NCBI GenBank assembly: GCA_016938735.1
Contig: JAFGUB010000032.1
Span: 148,364-212,363, forward strand
Source of the DNA: Campylobacterales bacterium
GTDB lineage: Bacteria; Campylobacterota; Campylobacteria; Campylobacterales; Sulfurimonadaceae
Direction of reading: 5' to 3'
DNA: 64,000 bases
Below the pieces are notes generated by a model that had not been told where the DNA came from, did no database searches, and was given only the letters and a program-made list of their open reading frames with translations. A program made the position numbers and the translations under genes. This document shows, piece by piece, positions 18,068 to 25,899 of this stretch (its first letter is position 1; the number at the start of each line of letters is the position of its first letter).

Positions 18068-18685
18068 ATGAAAGAGCAAAGAATCGTAAACTACCGTATC
18101 GACAAAAAAGGCAGAAAATATTGGACCGCAACATACGTGGGGAAACCATGGACAGCGCAGATCGTCATCGATGATCTCACCAGTGGGTTTGAGGTGGGCC
18201 AAACCTATAGATTCCTCGCTGATGTGGAAAAAGAAAGCTCGTATTACGGCACAAAAGTCACTGTCACCGCTGTCAGTCTGAATGTGCCTGAGGAGACGGA
18301 AGCCGCGGAAGCACGTCGATCTGTCGAAAATATCGTCGCCTACATCGAAAAGAAAGCGTCGGATGGGAAATGGCACGAGATGGGCGAGACAAAGCTCGCG
18401 GGATTCGACAGCGGCCTCGTATCGTCGTATCTACCTCGCATCGAGGCCGCCAGAGAGGCCTATGAAAAAAAGGCCATCGCCTCGCTGGTGCGAAAAATAG
18501 AAGACTACGCCGCCAACGGCTTTGTCTACACTAAGGGCATCGCCGACTGCGAAGCCTTACACATAGCAAAATATCCAGACCTCATGGAGCGGGTCAACGC
18601 TGCGGTCACCAATGCCCATAAACAGCCCGCCAAAAAAAACAGCCAATCGTACCGGCCTTCGACCCCGAAAAATTGCGCACCATGA
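18068..18685 (+). CDS. Hypothetical island protein, operon gene 1
   Basis: 205 residues, AAGGAG 7 bases before the ATG. The N-terminus (about 1-80) looks like a small beta-rich domain, possibly OB-like (KYWTATYVGKPWTAQIVIDD, then EVGQTYRFLADVEKESSYYGTKVTV). The rest is helical and charged. The OB-like guess would suit a single-strand DNA-binding role, but no family is recognised. Its stop overlaps the next start (ATGA at 18682), so the genes are coupled. Confidence 0.6.
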   Translation: MKEQRIVNYRIDKKGRKYWTATYVGKPWTAQIVIDDLTSGFEVGQTYRFLADVEKESSYYGTKVTVTAVSLNVPEETEAAEARRSVENIVAYIEKKASDGKWHEMGETKLAGFDSGLVSSYLPRIEAAREAYEKKAIASLVRKIEDYAANGFVYTKGIADCEALHIAKYPDLMERVNAAVTNAHKQPAKKNSQSYRPSTPKNCAP

Positions 18686-19206
18686 GTGACACACAGATCA
18701 TGAGGCTCAAAACAAACGAAAAGAAAGCCATGTCCAAAATAGGCCTCGCCATAGCCGAGACCCACCTCAGAAATGACGAGCGGGCCGACGACTTTGTCAC
18801 CTACACCTGCTACGTCATCGACATGGCCGCAGTGCGCGCGCGCTATCCATTTATGGCGGAGGGGGCCACCGAAGAGGCGATTGCGCAGCAAACCGAGTCG
18901 CTGGCCCGTGAAAAAAGAGAGAAAATGGCAGCGAAGCTTAATGCCTACATGGCAAACTACGGCATCAGATTCGGGAGTACCATCACAAAGGAGGAAGTGG
19001 CGGCGATCAAAGCTGCAAAACAGATCAAAAACCCGGTTAGGACAAAAATGTATGACGCTGACCACTTCGCCGATATCGGTGACGGCCTGATCTGGCACTA
19101 CACGTCGTTTTGGCTTGATGGTAGATATGAGGGTTTTGTTGGTTATCGGAAAGATGAGATTATGCCCCTTATTGAGGGGCTTTTAGCTTTGGAGAAACAA
19201 GAATGA
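18682..19206 (+). CDS. Hypothetical island protein, operon gene 2
   Basis: 174 residues from the ATG overlapping the previous stop. Charged N-terminus, central helical part with KKEEVAAIKAAKQIKNP-like charge pattern, and an aromatic C-terminal part (DGLIWHYTSFWLDGRYEGFVGY). No signal peptide or membrane segment. Family unknown. Coupled on both sides by ATGA overlaps, which argues that it is a real gene and acts with its neighbours. Confidence 0.6.
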   Translation: MSDTQIMRLKTNEKKAMSKIGLAIAETHLRNDERADDFVTYTCYVIDMAAVRARYPFMAEGATEEAIAQQTESLAREKREKMAAKLNAYMANYGIRFGSTITKEEVAAIKAAKQIKNPVRTKMYDADHFADIGDGLIWHYTSFWLDGRYEGFVGYRKDEIMPLIEGLLALEKQE

Positions 19207-19418
19207 AGATGACAGATGTCCGACTTTGCGAGTTTGTGGGGATGACCCCCCAAAATCTCAGGGCGACCTATTCAAAGAGCAAAGACCCAAAAAAGAGGAT
19301 GATGTATCTGTATATGTTTTTTGGGGCCATGCTGATCGAAGACGGCGTTGTGGATCTCGACGAAATAGCCCAAAAAAAACAGATGCTTAATCTTTTGACA
19401 GAGTATGCAGATGATTAG
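19203..19418 (+). CDS. Small hypothetical protein, possible HTH, operon gene 3
   Basis: 71 residues. VRLCEFVGMTPQNLRATYSKSKDPKKRMMYLYMFFGAMLIEDG resembles a helix-turn-helix that starts with 'LCEFVGMTPQNLR', followed by helices. DNA binding is a reasonable but unproven guess. Starts in the ATGA overlap with gene 2. Confidence 0.55.
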   Translation: MKMTDVRLCEFVGMTPQNLRATYSKSKDPKKRMMYLYMFFGAMLIEDGVVDLDEIAQKKQMLNLLTEYADD

Positions 19419-19542
19419 AAGCGAGGCAATTTACCCGCAAGAGGCTACAACGCAAGGGCCGGTAAATCCCCCTGCTGCCCCAAGCCTTACCGATAGCACC
19501 ATTTTACATCAAAGCACCATAGGCGTCAAGCCCGACACTTAG
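19411..19542 (+). CDS. Possible 43-residue peptide, operon gene 4
   Basis: An ATG overlaps the end of gene 3 and reads 43 proline- and threonine-rich residues to TAG. The arrangement mimics the other couplings in this operon, but composition gives no further support. Confidence 0.25.
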   Translation: MIRSEAIYPQEATTQGPVNPPAAPSLTDSTILHQSTIGVKPDT

Positions 19543-19627
19543 ACAAAAACGATGCACGTCATGATGATTTAAATTCTGTACATTTCGGCTCGAAACAGAG
19601 ATAATTTAAATAAAAAAAGGAGTTAAA

Positions 19628-20044
19628 ATGAACTCGGTACAGGCGTTCGGGTGGTATCTTATTTTTGAGGGTCTCTGGGACGCCATCAAGCCCGAAGAGC
19701 ATGACAAGATCGCAAAAATGGTCTTTGGTGTCAAGGCCAAAAAGGTGGACATCGAAGCCGTTGAGCGTGCTGTGGTAGAGGCCAAAAAAGTGCAGATGCA
19801 GACAGTGTACGACTATACCGACCCGGAGATCTCAGCGCTCAGACAGCGCATTGCAGGCGCGCTGTCATACGGCAGATTAAGCGCCGGCACAAACACTGCC
19901 ATCTCTGATGCACTGGATGAGCTGGATCGCCTGCAGGATCGTCTGGCCATATCTGCCGATGATGTCAAAGTGTATCTGCGTGAGGTACTTAAACAGATCA
20001 AGCACCTCGAATATGACGCACGCAAGGCGGTAAAAAATGGGTAA
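19628..20044 (+). CDS. Hypothetical protein A of a duplicated gene pair
   Basis: 138 residues, AAAGGAG 6 bases before ATG. All-helical, with heptad-like stretches (SDALDELDRLQDRLAISADDVKVYLREVLKQIKHLEYDARKAV) that could form coiled coil. A diverged, frame-broken copy lies on the opposite strand at 50960-51366. The next gene overlaps by 8 bases and is duplicated with it, so the pair moves as a unit. No function recognised. Confidence 0.7.
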   Translation: MNSVQAFGWYLIFEGLWDAIKPEEHDKIAKMVFGVKAKKVDIEAVERAVVEAKKVQMQTVYDYTDPEISALRQRIAGALSYGRLSAGTNTAISDALDELDRLQDRLAISADDVKVYLREVLKQIKHLEYDARKAVKNG

Positions 20045-20423
20045 CTCATTTCTCGATATGATCAACGGTGATTACCATTATGCAGGTCAGGATGGTGGCG
20101 GGGCAGGGCATGTCACGCACACGCCGCAGACGCCGAAGGCAAACAAAGATATGACAGGTCCGCTGTCACCGGCCACTATGCGGATCGGTGAGGTAGATGC
20201 CGCGATACGATTTATCAACTACTCTTTGCACCCTGACCGCTACACCTTCAGCCGCAGCGAGATCGCGGGGGGTAAGGCGCATTACACTCGCTTTTTAAGC
20301 GCCCACCCGTGCGGGGACAAATCGCGCAAAATTGTCCGCAAAATGCTGATCGACATGGTGGATGGAGCCCATATCACGGCGCCCGAATATATCAATCTGC
20401 TGCGCGGTATTACGCTTTATTAA
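20037..20423 (+). CDS. Hypothetical protein B of a duplicated gene pair
   Basis: 128 residues, starts inside gene A. The two copies in the window (here and 50590-50955) agree in MGNSFLDM, DYHYAGQ, KDMTGPLSPA, VDAAIRFI, YSLHPDRYTF and a nearly constant C-terminal third (EYINLLRGITLY). Two independent copies with conserved protein sequence show the frame is real and was under selection. Function unknown; it looks soluble and helical. Confidence 0.75.
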   Translation: MGNSFLDMINGDYHYAGQDGGGAGHVTHTPQTPKANKDMTGPLSPATMRIGEVDAAIRFINYSLHPDRYTFSRSEIAGGKAHYTRFLSAHPCGDKSRKIVRKMLIDMVDGAHITAPEYINLLRGITLY

Positions 20424-20664
20424 TTAAAGCTGTCAATGTGAATGAATGACAACTTTAAGCCCTGTTTTTTAGGAATAAATTTGCTAAAATAACAGAGTCG
20501 TACAGCTTAGATTAGTACTTTGCTGCTTTTTGACAAAACAAAAGGAGTTCGTCTTTTCTACCAAAGACTAACTGGAAACTAAATTTCCATCTTAATTAAA
20601 AGCTACATATATACGGAGAAAAAGCTCAGGTAGAGAGGGGCACATGTAGCGTTGAGATCCTTCT
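20424..20664. other. Leader region of the helicase gene
   Basis: No gene. Contains TTGCTAAAATAACAG, a plausible promoter, and short inverted pieces (TAAAGCTGTCAATG...TGACAACTTTA). The long leader (over 150 bases) before the helicase could be regulatory. Confidence 0.35.
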
Positions 20665-22632
20665 ATGTCTGCTATTCCTACATTTACAAATAATCCAGTT
20701 GATGTTGATGTATTCGTCCAAAAAACAAAAATGATTTGGTGCGAAGAGATCGGCAACATTTCCAGCCATGCACTTGAAACTACATGGGCACAAAACGCCA
20801 ATGCCATGAATTGCGTTGTCAGGAACAACATTGCTGGCAGACGCCCTATCAAGCATGTCATTGCCGCACCTACTGGCTCTGGCAAGACCCTCAGCACAAT
20901 TATCTACTGCTCTATGCTCGAAAAAGACATTAAAGTTTTAGTTGTTACCAAATTAATCCGGGAAGCTGAGCGATTAGCGGCTGAAATCAACGTGAGATCA
21001 GCGGATGATAGAGCTCTTGCAGTTTTTGGTCATTCTACTATAAGTCAAGATGAGATCTTACATGCCCAAGTGCTGATCTGCACGCATCAGATGTATTACA
21101 AGCACCATAGCAAGGAGCATTGGGTTTATTCTGATCATCGTAGTCTCATTATCATCGATGAGGCGTTGGAAACGATAGAACAGCACTACATCACCAGTGT
21201 CGAATTGGACGATGTCATTCGACAGGTGGAATATCTCTCGATTGAGTTAGGAACAGATAAAATAAAAAATGCCTATGAAGTATTGATGCAATTTTCCAAC
21301 AAAATCAAATCCTCTCCAGAAGGTAAATCGTTCAATCTGGTGATGAATTTTTCTAATGAGGTTGTTGATTTATTGGCGGAGGGGTCTTTCGATGCAGTGA
21401 TCACGGAAATTCAGAGAGATGCATATTATCCTATTGGCATCGCCAGAAGTAGCAGTAGAGCAGTCAGAAAAAATAGCATCAGAGACTTTAAGGAAATCAC
21501 TCTGATCAAAGTTCTCGGGTTGGTGTCGAGATCAAATAATTTTACCGTCTATGCAAACGATAAGAATATTTTCTTCGTCAACGAAGTGCCTCATCGTCAT
21601 TCTCTAATTGTTTTTGACGCAACAGGTGATGTGGCAAGAAGCTATGAGATTAGAAGTGACCACAGGCGCGATGTCAGAATTGTCCCAAAGATAGAAAACA
21701 CCAGACGATATGACCATGTTACTATTAAGATAGCCACGACTTTGACAGGTGCATCACATTTCCGAGATATCGAAAAAATCGAAAACATCATCAGCAATGT
21801 TGAATTCGGACAGCGCACTTTGTTCGTGGTGCATAAAGACAATAAACATGTCACAAAAATGAACAAAAGTCAAGAGCCTTTTACCGAGGCTCTTGCTAAA
21901 TATGGTTATAAAAAGACGTACGGAAAGCGTCCAGAAGATGTGTACGAGTATGCGAATCTCGATACGGGTCAAATTTTGTCGATCACTCACTGGGGGAACA
22001 TCACGGGGCTCAATGATTGGAGTGACTATGATACATGTGTGCTTTTTGGACTTTTCCACAAGCCTTTGAATGTTGCGAGAGATCAAGCTATCTCATGTAC
22101 GAATGTTTATTTTGCTTTTGACGACGCGAATCAGATGGAATTGGACAAGAGCATAGAAAGTTCAGAGCTGCTCGCAGAGGTAGTGCAAGCGATCAATAGG
22201 ATTCGGGTTCGAAAAACTATTGACCAGAATGGCAATTGTGATGCTGCCAATATTTACGTCATGCTTGATTTCCATGGCGTGGAAGAGATGGTCGAAAAGC
22301 TGAGATCTTCCATGCCGGGATGCTCTATTAGTGATTGGGATGGCGTTAAAGTAAATAAAAAAAGCGCACAACGTAAAGACTACTTCGCAGAAATCATCAA
22401 ACCTTACCTGATAAATGAGAAAAGCAGCATCAAATCGAGTGATCTTGTAAAAATGGTCTACGGTGAGATTACACCAAGAGCGAAGAATCGGGTTAAAGAG
22501 ATTTTAAAAAAGAACGCACAAGAGATTGCATCACTTGGTTATCATATGCTCGAAGAGAGAATCTATTCAGGAAGACGCCCTGCATTGGAGTTGTTTTTGA
22601 TATGTGTTGTTGACGATACATTTTTTTTGTAA
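20665..22632 (+). CDS. Superfamily 2 DEAD-box-like helicase
   Basis: 655 residues. Walker A AAPTGSGKTLSTI at about 68-80 and Walker B LIIIDEALE at about 166-174 mark the first RecA-like domain. VLVVTKLIREAERL and VLICTHQMYYKH fit motifs Ia and II-III spacing. The second half has FGQRTLFVVHKDNKHV and, near 500, VVQAINRIRVRKT, resembling motif VI (QxxxRxxR). The C-terminal 120 residues are extra. It could serve replication of an ancestral plasmid or act in defence. It is followed by the repeat-rich block, which would suit an origin, but that is inference. Confidence 0.75.
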   Translation: MSAIPTFTNNPVDVDVFVQKTKMIWCEEIGNISSHALETTWAQNANAMNCVVRNNIAGRRPIKHVIAAPTGSGKTLSTIIYCSMLEKDIKVLVVTKLIREAERLAAEINVRSADDRALAVFGHSTISQDEILHAQVLICTHQMYYKHHSKEHWVYSDHRSLIIIDEALETIEQHYITSVELDDVIRQVEYLSIELGTDKIKNAYEVLMQFSNKIKSSPEGKSFNLVMNFSNEVVDLLAEGSFDAVITEIQRDAYYPIGIARSSSRAVRKNSIRDFKEITLIKVLGLVSRSNNFTVYANDKNIFFVNEVPHRHSLIVFDATGDVARSYEIRSDHRRDVRIVPKIENTRRYDHVTIKIATTLTGASHFRDIEKIENIISNVEFGQRTLFVVHKDNKHVTKMNKSQEPFTEALAKYGYKKTYGKRPEDVYEYANLDTGQILSITHWGNITGLNDWSDYDTCVLFGLFHKPLNVARDQAISCTNVYFAFDDANQMELDKSIESSELLAEVVQAINRIRVRKTIDQNGNCDAANIYVMLDFHGVEEMVEKLRSSMPGCSISDWDGVKVNKKSAQRKDYFAEIIKPYLINEKSSIKSSDLVKMVYGEITPRAKNRVKEILKKNAQEIASLGYHMLEERIYSGRRPALELFLICVVDDTFFL

Positions 22633-22722
22633 GGTTGTTCGAGTAATTAGGGGTGTACTTGGCGGCTTAATTGCCCAGCTCGGATCAAGCCCCTTATGGG
22701 GGTTCGGAACAATCGAAGTCCT

Positions 22723-22738
22723 CTAAAAAGTTTCCACC
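22723..22738 (+). repeat. CTAAAAAGTTTCCACC repeat, copy 1
   Basis: The same 16-mer occurs at 23449-23464, in inverted form at 23776-23791, and with one change at 22793-22808. All lie in this block. Confidence 0.85.
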
Positions 22739-22765
22739 ACCTCAAAACAAGAGCCCATAATGGAA

Positions 22766-22780
22766 GCGAGACAAGCTCGC
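22766..22780. repeat. GCGAG-ACAAG-CTCGC hairpin, copy 1 of 2
   Basis: Second copy at 22911-22925. Both follow a shared AGAGCCCATAA stretch and are preceded by a TCGGAACAATCG element, showing a tandem unit of roughly 150 bases. Confidence 0.7.
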
Positions 22781-23079
22781 TTGAACGTCTGTCTAAAATG
22801 TTTCCACCTCGTGCTTGGGCACCAATCCGGTCGCCTCTGCGGCTGAGCTCCTTATAGGGTCTCGGAACAATCGTTACATCCCATTTCAAGAGCAAGAGCC
22901 CATAAAGGACGCGAGACAAGCTCGCACGTAATCAGCCCTAATCTGCAATGACATGAAAGTATAAAAACACCAGAGCTAAAAGAGCAAGAGTGGGTGAGGG
23001 TATTATATGCGTTGTAGGCTATTTTTTTGAGCGTTGATATTTTTAGTCGAGTGTTCGGTTTAGGGGCAGGGCTACCGTG

Positions 23080-23150
23080 AGAGGCGAACTCATGATTATT
23101 CCGAACCCCTATATAGAAAAAGTCTAATAGGGGTTCGGAATAATCAAAAT
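23080..23150. repeat. 71-bp element with a 19-bp-stem hairpin, copy 1
   Basis: GATTATTCCGAACCCCTAT at 23094-23112 pairs perfectly with 23127-23145. The 14-base centre can add a TAG/CTA pair. The element, including GAGAGGCGAA in front, recurs at 23375-23445 with two changes. Half-arms (GGGGTTCGGAACAATC, GTCTCGGAACAATCG) occur at about 22690-22712 and 22856-22872. Confidence 0.85.
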
Positions 23151-23374
23151 AATATAAAAACAACAAAAACTAATTGACAAAATGCAACAACCGCAAAGCC
23201 CAAGCTGACAGTCAACGGCGACAGCCGCGCATTGCAGGAAAAACCCACAGACCCAAGAGACCGCACCGCAAAGTCAGAACCAAAGAAGGCGGTGAAGCCG
23301 CCGCAATTGTAGGAGAAAAGAACCGCAAAGACCAAATCGACACACAAAGACGGGACAATCGAATCAAACAGCAG

Positions 23375-23445
23375 AGAGGCGAATCCATGATTATTCCGAA
23401 CCCCTATATAGAAAAAGTCTAATAGGGGTTCGGAATAATCAAAAT
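23375..23445. repeat. 71-bp hairpin element, copy 2
   Basis: Identical to copy 1 over the whole stem-loop (23389-23440). It is followed by TCCTCTAAAAAGTTTCCACC, as is the degenerate half-copy near 22700, so hairpin and 16-mer travel together. Confidence 0.85.
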
Positions 23446-23547
23446 CCTCTAAAAAGTTTCCACCTCGAAATAGCCTAAAACGAACTTACCTACCCTTAGG
23501 TATGGCCTTATGGGGCGTTGGCAGTCGAATATCCATACAAGAGAGAC

Positions 23548-23587
23548 GGAGCAGGCTCACGGACGTGTAGAGTGCATCGTGCTCTTT
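23548..23587 (-). pseudogene. Fragment of the 108-residue gene at 23788
   Basis: GCAGGCTCACGGACGTGTAG and the following bases match 23831-23860, the 3' part of the neighbouring gene. Only about 40 bases remain. Confidence 0.6.
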
Positions 23588-23787
23588 TGACTGCCAGTTT
23601 GGGCTTTGCGGTTAGGGGTGTCTTGGTCTGCGGCTCAGTCGCTGTGATTTTTGCCATAATGCGGACGGCTATCGCCGCCGAATGTCAGCTTGGTTTTGTC
23701 GGCTCGGTATAGGCACCTAAGCTCGCCCACACATAGGTATGCCTTTGCAGGACGCCGGCAGGCGTTTGCTTTGCAGGTGGAAACTTT

Positions 23788-24114
23788 TTAGGCTTCGGCG
23801 AGCAGACGCATGTCGGTGCAAGCAAGCTGCAGCAGGCTCACGGACGTGTAGAGTGCGTCATACTCATTTGCCGTGATGAGGCGGTGGTAGAGCAGGTCGG
23901 CGATGACAGCGATGATCTCGCGGCGCTCGGCGTCTGGATCTGGAGTTGGGCTGGTTTTTTGGAGAAAATCATTCGCCAGATAAAACGACTCCGGCGCGTG
24001 GTCCAGCAGCATTTCGATCAGCGATGAGGGCATGGATTGGTTGAGCTCAAAGTCCCTGTCATCTCGCATCAGCATTTTGGCACTCAAAATCAGCATCAGT
24101 GTGTCGTAGTTCAT
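23788..24114 (-). CDS. Hypothetical island protein, 108 residues
   Basis: Third gene of a minus-strand operon (24980 to 23788). All-helical: MNYDTLMLILSAKMLMRDDRDFELNQ at the N-terminus, then EIIAVIADLLYHRLITANEYDAL, a pattern seen in small plasmid-borne proteins. Starts in a 4-base overlap with the previous stop. Its 3' end lies in the inverted 16-mer copy. Fragments of this gene occur at 23548-23587 and 43160-43206, so it has been copied and broken repeatedly. Function unknown. Confidence 0.65.
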   Translation of the reverse strand: MNYDTLMLILSAKMLMRDDRDFELNQSMPSSLIEMLLDHAPESFYLANDFLQKTSPTPDPDAERREIIAVIADLLYHRLITANEYDALYTSVSLLQLACTDMRLLAEA

Positions 24115-24539
24115 TCTTCACCTCCTTCTTGGTCTGGTTGGAGAAAATAGAAGTCAACCATACCCATGTAGTTTTTGACGGCCTGCACGATCTGCGTAGC
24201 CGTATCCTCCGCTGTTTTGGGGTTAATTATGCGGCTGTCAACGAGCCTGTCAAGTGTCTGGATAGATTGCGTCAGCGCATTGATGATGAGGGTGTTTTGG
24301 TGCATTTGTTGGCGCTGTGCATGTAGCGCAAAGTTGGCGATCCGATCCCTTTGCCGCTCGTAGTCCCCCACCATGTAGCTTTCGAGCTTTTGGAGTTCGG
24401 CGATGATGTCCTCTTCGGGCACATTGCTCAGCGATTTGCCGAAAGCCTCGAAGCTGAGACGCTCGGCGACATAGAGGATGATGTCTGGGCGCATCATGAC
24501 CCGATGCAGCGCCGCGGTGATGGGTAGGTTGTTGTACAT
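24111..24539 (-). CDS. Hypothetical island protein, 142 residues
   Basis: Helical, soluble protein. RMANFALHAQ-like helical stretches and QIVQAVKNYMGMVDFYFLQPDQEG at the end; a central possible coiled coil (ELQKLESYMVGDYERQRDRI). Coupled to the following gene by ATGA and preceded by an AGGAGT site. No recognised family. Confidence 0.6.
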   Translation of the reverse strand: MYNNLPITAALHRVMMRPDIILYVAERLSFEAFGKSLSNVPEEDIIAELQKLESYMVGDYERQRDRIANFALHAQRQQMHQNTLIINALTQSIQTLDRLVDSRIINPKTAEDTATQIVQAVKNYMGMVDFYFLQPDQEGGEE

Positions 24540-24563
24540 TTTTTACTCCTGTTTTTGTAGGCC

Positions 24564-24980
24564 TTATTGTAGGCCGTCGAAAAAGACCGGCTGGGCCGAT
24601 AGTATTTTACGGACTTTGTCCCGATCAAAAATCGTGACCCGCGAGTCACGGGCGATCATCTGGTCGATCACATCTTGGTCTCGTCTTGCGTAACGCATCA
24701 GCTCTTGGCACACCTGATCTTGCGACCCTAACATTTTGCACACCGGGTGATCCCGATAAACATATCCGCATGCCAAATATGGCATGCGATCGATATAGTC
24801 ATCCGGGTAATTGGCGATATACAGGCTCGCGTCGGCAAGCACATCGTCGTGATTTGGGTAGGGCATTTTGATGGTCCTATTGCCGCATACATGCTCCTCG
24901 ACAAAAAAGTAGTAGTAGGCGTAGTATGCCCGCAAGACGAGCGCGGCGTAGGTGACAGCGTACTCTTTGTGCAGTTGCAT
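24564..24980 (-). CDS. Hypothetical island protein, 138 residues
   Basis: First gene of the operon. Tyrosine-rich N-terminus (YAALVLRAYYAYYYFF), then a region with DDVLADASLYIANYP and a helical C-terminus (DQDVIDQMIARDSRVTIFDRDKV). AGGAGG lies 6 bases before ATG. Upstream, ATGACATAC on the coding strand resembles other island promoters. Function unknown. Confidence 0.6.
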   Translation of the reverse strand: MQLHKEYAVTYAALVLRAYYAYYYFFVEEHVCGNRTIKMPYPNHDDVLADASLYIANYPDDYIDRMPYLACGYVYRDHPVCKMLGSQDQVCQELMRYARRDQDVIDQMIARDSRVTIFDRDKVRKILSAQPVFFDGLQ

Positions 24981-25075
24981 TTACACCTCCTATTGTATGT
25001 CATATTTATAACACTATATGCGCGTTATGTCAAGAATTAAAGCGCTTAAATGATCTCTATCGCGTTAATTATGTG

Positions 25076-25086
25076 CGTCATAATGC
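25076..25086 (+). promoter_or_regulatory. CGTCATAATGC promoter-like motif
   Basis: One of at least six YGTCATAWTG sites placed 20-45 bases before small island genes (25076, 38479 rc, 39783, 42258 rc, 42851, 43039). CATAAT would act as the -10. Confidence 0.5.
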
Positions 25087-25107
25087 TTAAAACAACAAGG
25101 ACGACAC

Positions 25108-25506
25108 ATGATCAAGACATTAAGCATTACCGCGGCACTTATTCTTGCCGCATCGGCGCAAACCCTGTATCTAAAATCTGGGCCTGTAGAGCTCAAGCCC
25201 GTTGAACAAACACGATCTGCCGGTAAAGTGCGCTACTACGAGCTTGCTGACGGTACCAAAGCCGGGGTCGGGGATATAGCGCTTGTAAAGGCCGATCTGA
25301 TGGACGCTGCGGTAGCACATATTTTCGGGCGTCACGGGGCGGAGGTGTTGCGCGTATATCCGACCGGATTGGTTAAGGTGCGCGCCAGCGATGTGCTCAC
25401 GATGGTCAGTGAGCTTAACGCTTTGCCCGCTGTAAAATTTGCCGAGCCGTCATGCAGCTCCCCTATTTGCTCCACCCTGACTTTTGTCATCACAGCTGTC
25501 AAATGA
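25108..25506 (+). CDS. Secreted orphan subtilase prodomain-like protein
   Basis: 132 residues with a signal peptide (MIKTLSITAALILAASAQ). The mature part aligns by eye with the prodomain of the subtilase at 48509: ADGTKAGVGDIALVKADL with PNGATIAIGSTVIAALKPDS, and a shared end, VKFAEPS versus VRYAEPS. After AEPS it departs and stops within 18 residues, so no catalytic domain exists. Either a truncated protease gene or a free-standing propeptide that could inhibit the protease. A small ORF overlaps its end (ATGA at 25503). Confidence 0.6.
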   Translation: MIKTLSITAALILAASAQTLYLKSGPVELKPVEQTRSAGKVRYYELADGTKAGVGDIALVKADLMDAAVAHIFGRHGAEVLRVYPTGLVKVRASDVLTMVSELNALPAVKFAEPSCSSPICSTLTFVITAVK

Positions 25507-25619
25507 CCCTTACAACCTTGCAAACATACCTCGAAAGCCGTGACAGTCAAGGCCGACAGATGTGGTATGACATTGATATCACAGATGCACACAAAATCCG
25601 CGATCGACTAAATCAGTGA
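25503..25619 (+). CDS. Possible 38-residue peptide
   Basis: Begins in a 4-base overlap with the previous gene and encodes MTLTTLQTYLESRDSQGRQM and 18 more residues. The overlap suggests it could be translated; nothing else supports it. Confidence 0.25.
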   Translation: MTLTTLQTYLESRDSQGRQMWYDIDITDAHKIRDRLNQ

Positions 25620-25674
25620 CTACACGCCGAGATATCAGGATGTGGCTGGCCGGGTTTGATGCCTACAGATCAAG

Positions 25675-25839
25675 ATGAATGTCACCGGACATTTCGCGCC
25701 GGTGACGTTCATCGACAAGAAAGCTGTCATCCACTTCTTCTACTACAAGCACCAAATCGCAAGTCTTTGTCCCGATCCCGAATACAGAGAGTTGATCTAC
25801 AAGTACCAAGAAAAAGATTTCGCTGAGATCCTGAGGTAA
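25675..25839 (+). CDS. Possible 54-residue protein
   Basis: Reads from ATG 25675 to TAA. Contains a DNA hairpin GTCACCGG/CCGGTGAC near its start (about 25680-25706). The stretch 25507-25899 otherwise has no gene; this may be what remains of a longer gene, since plausible coding continues upstream in other frames. Confidence 0.25.
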   Translation: MNVTGHFAPVTFIDKKAVIHFFYYKHQIASLCPDPEYRELIYKYQEKDFAEILR

Positions 25840-25899
25840 ACTACCGTGGATGGGATTTGAAATGTCTTTTCTGATTTGAAGACTGCATCTTTTTAAAAC

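Larger units (their letters stand above)
22633..23787. other. 1.15-kb non-coding, repeat-rich block
   Basis: No convincing gene. The block is built of several repeat types: a 16-mer in four copies, two long hairpin elements, a tandem unit with a small GCGAG/CTCGC hairpin, an inverted pair near 23193-23220 and 23590-23620, and a fragment of the gene at 23788. A short ORF at 23174-23422 is low-complexity and runs into a hairpin element. This could be a replication origin, a recombination zone or an RNA gene region. Confidence 0.7.

Noticed and set aside
20633..20643. CACATGTAG as a palindrome copy
   Set aside because: It lacks the TTA half and differs inside the arm; counted as background, like ACATGT at about 853, 22054, 43032 and 63804.
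23174..23422. 82-residue ORF as a gene
   Set aside because: Lysine/arginine/glutamine-rich, no ribosome site, and it runs through one of the 71-bp hairpin elements.
22633..23787. CRISPR array or integron attC sites in the repeat block
   Set aside because: Repeats are irregular in length and spacing, with no unique spacers of constant size. There are no Cas genes, no integron integrase, and no RYYYAAC...GTTRRRY pairing.
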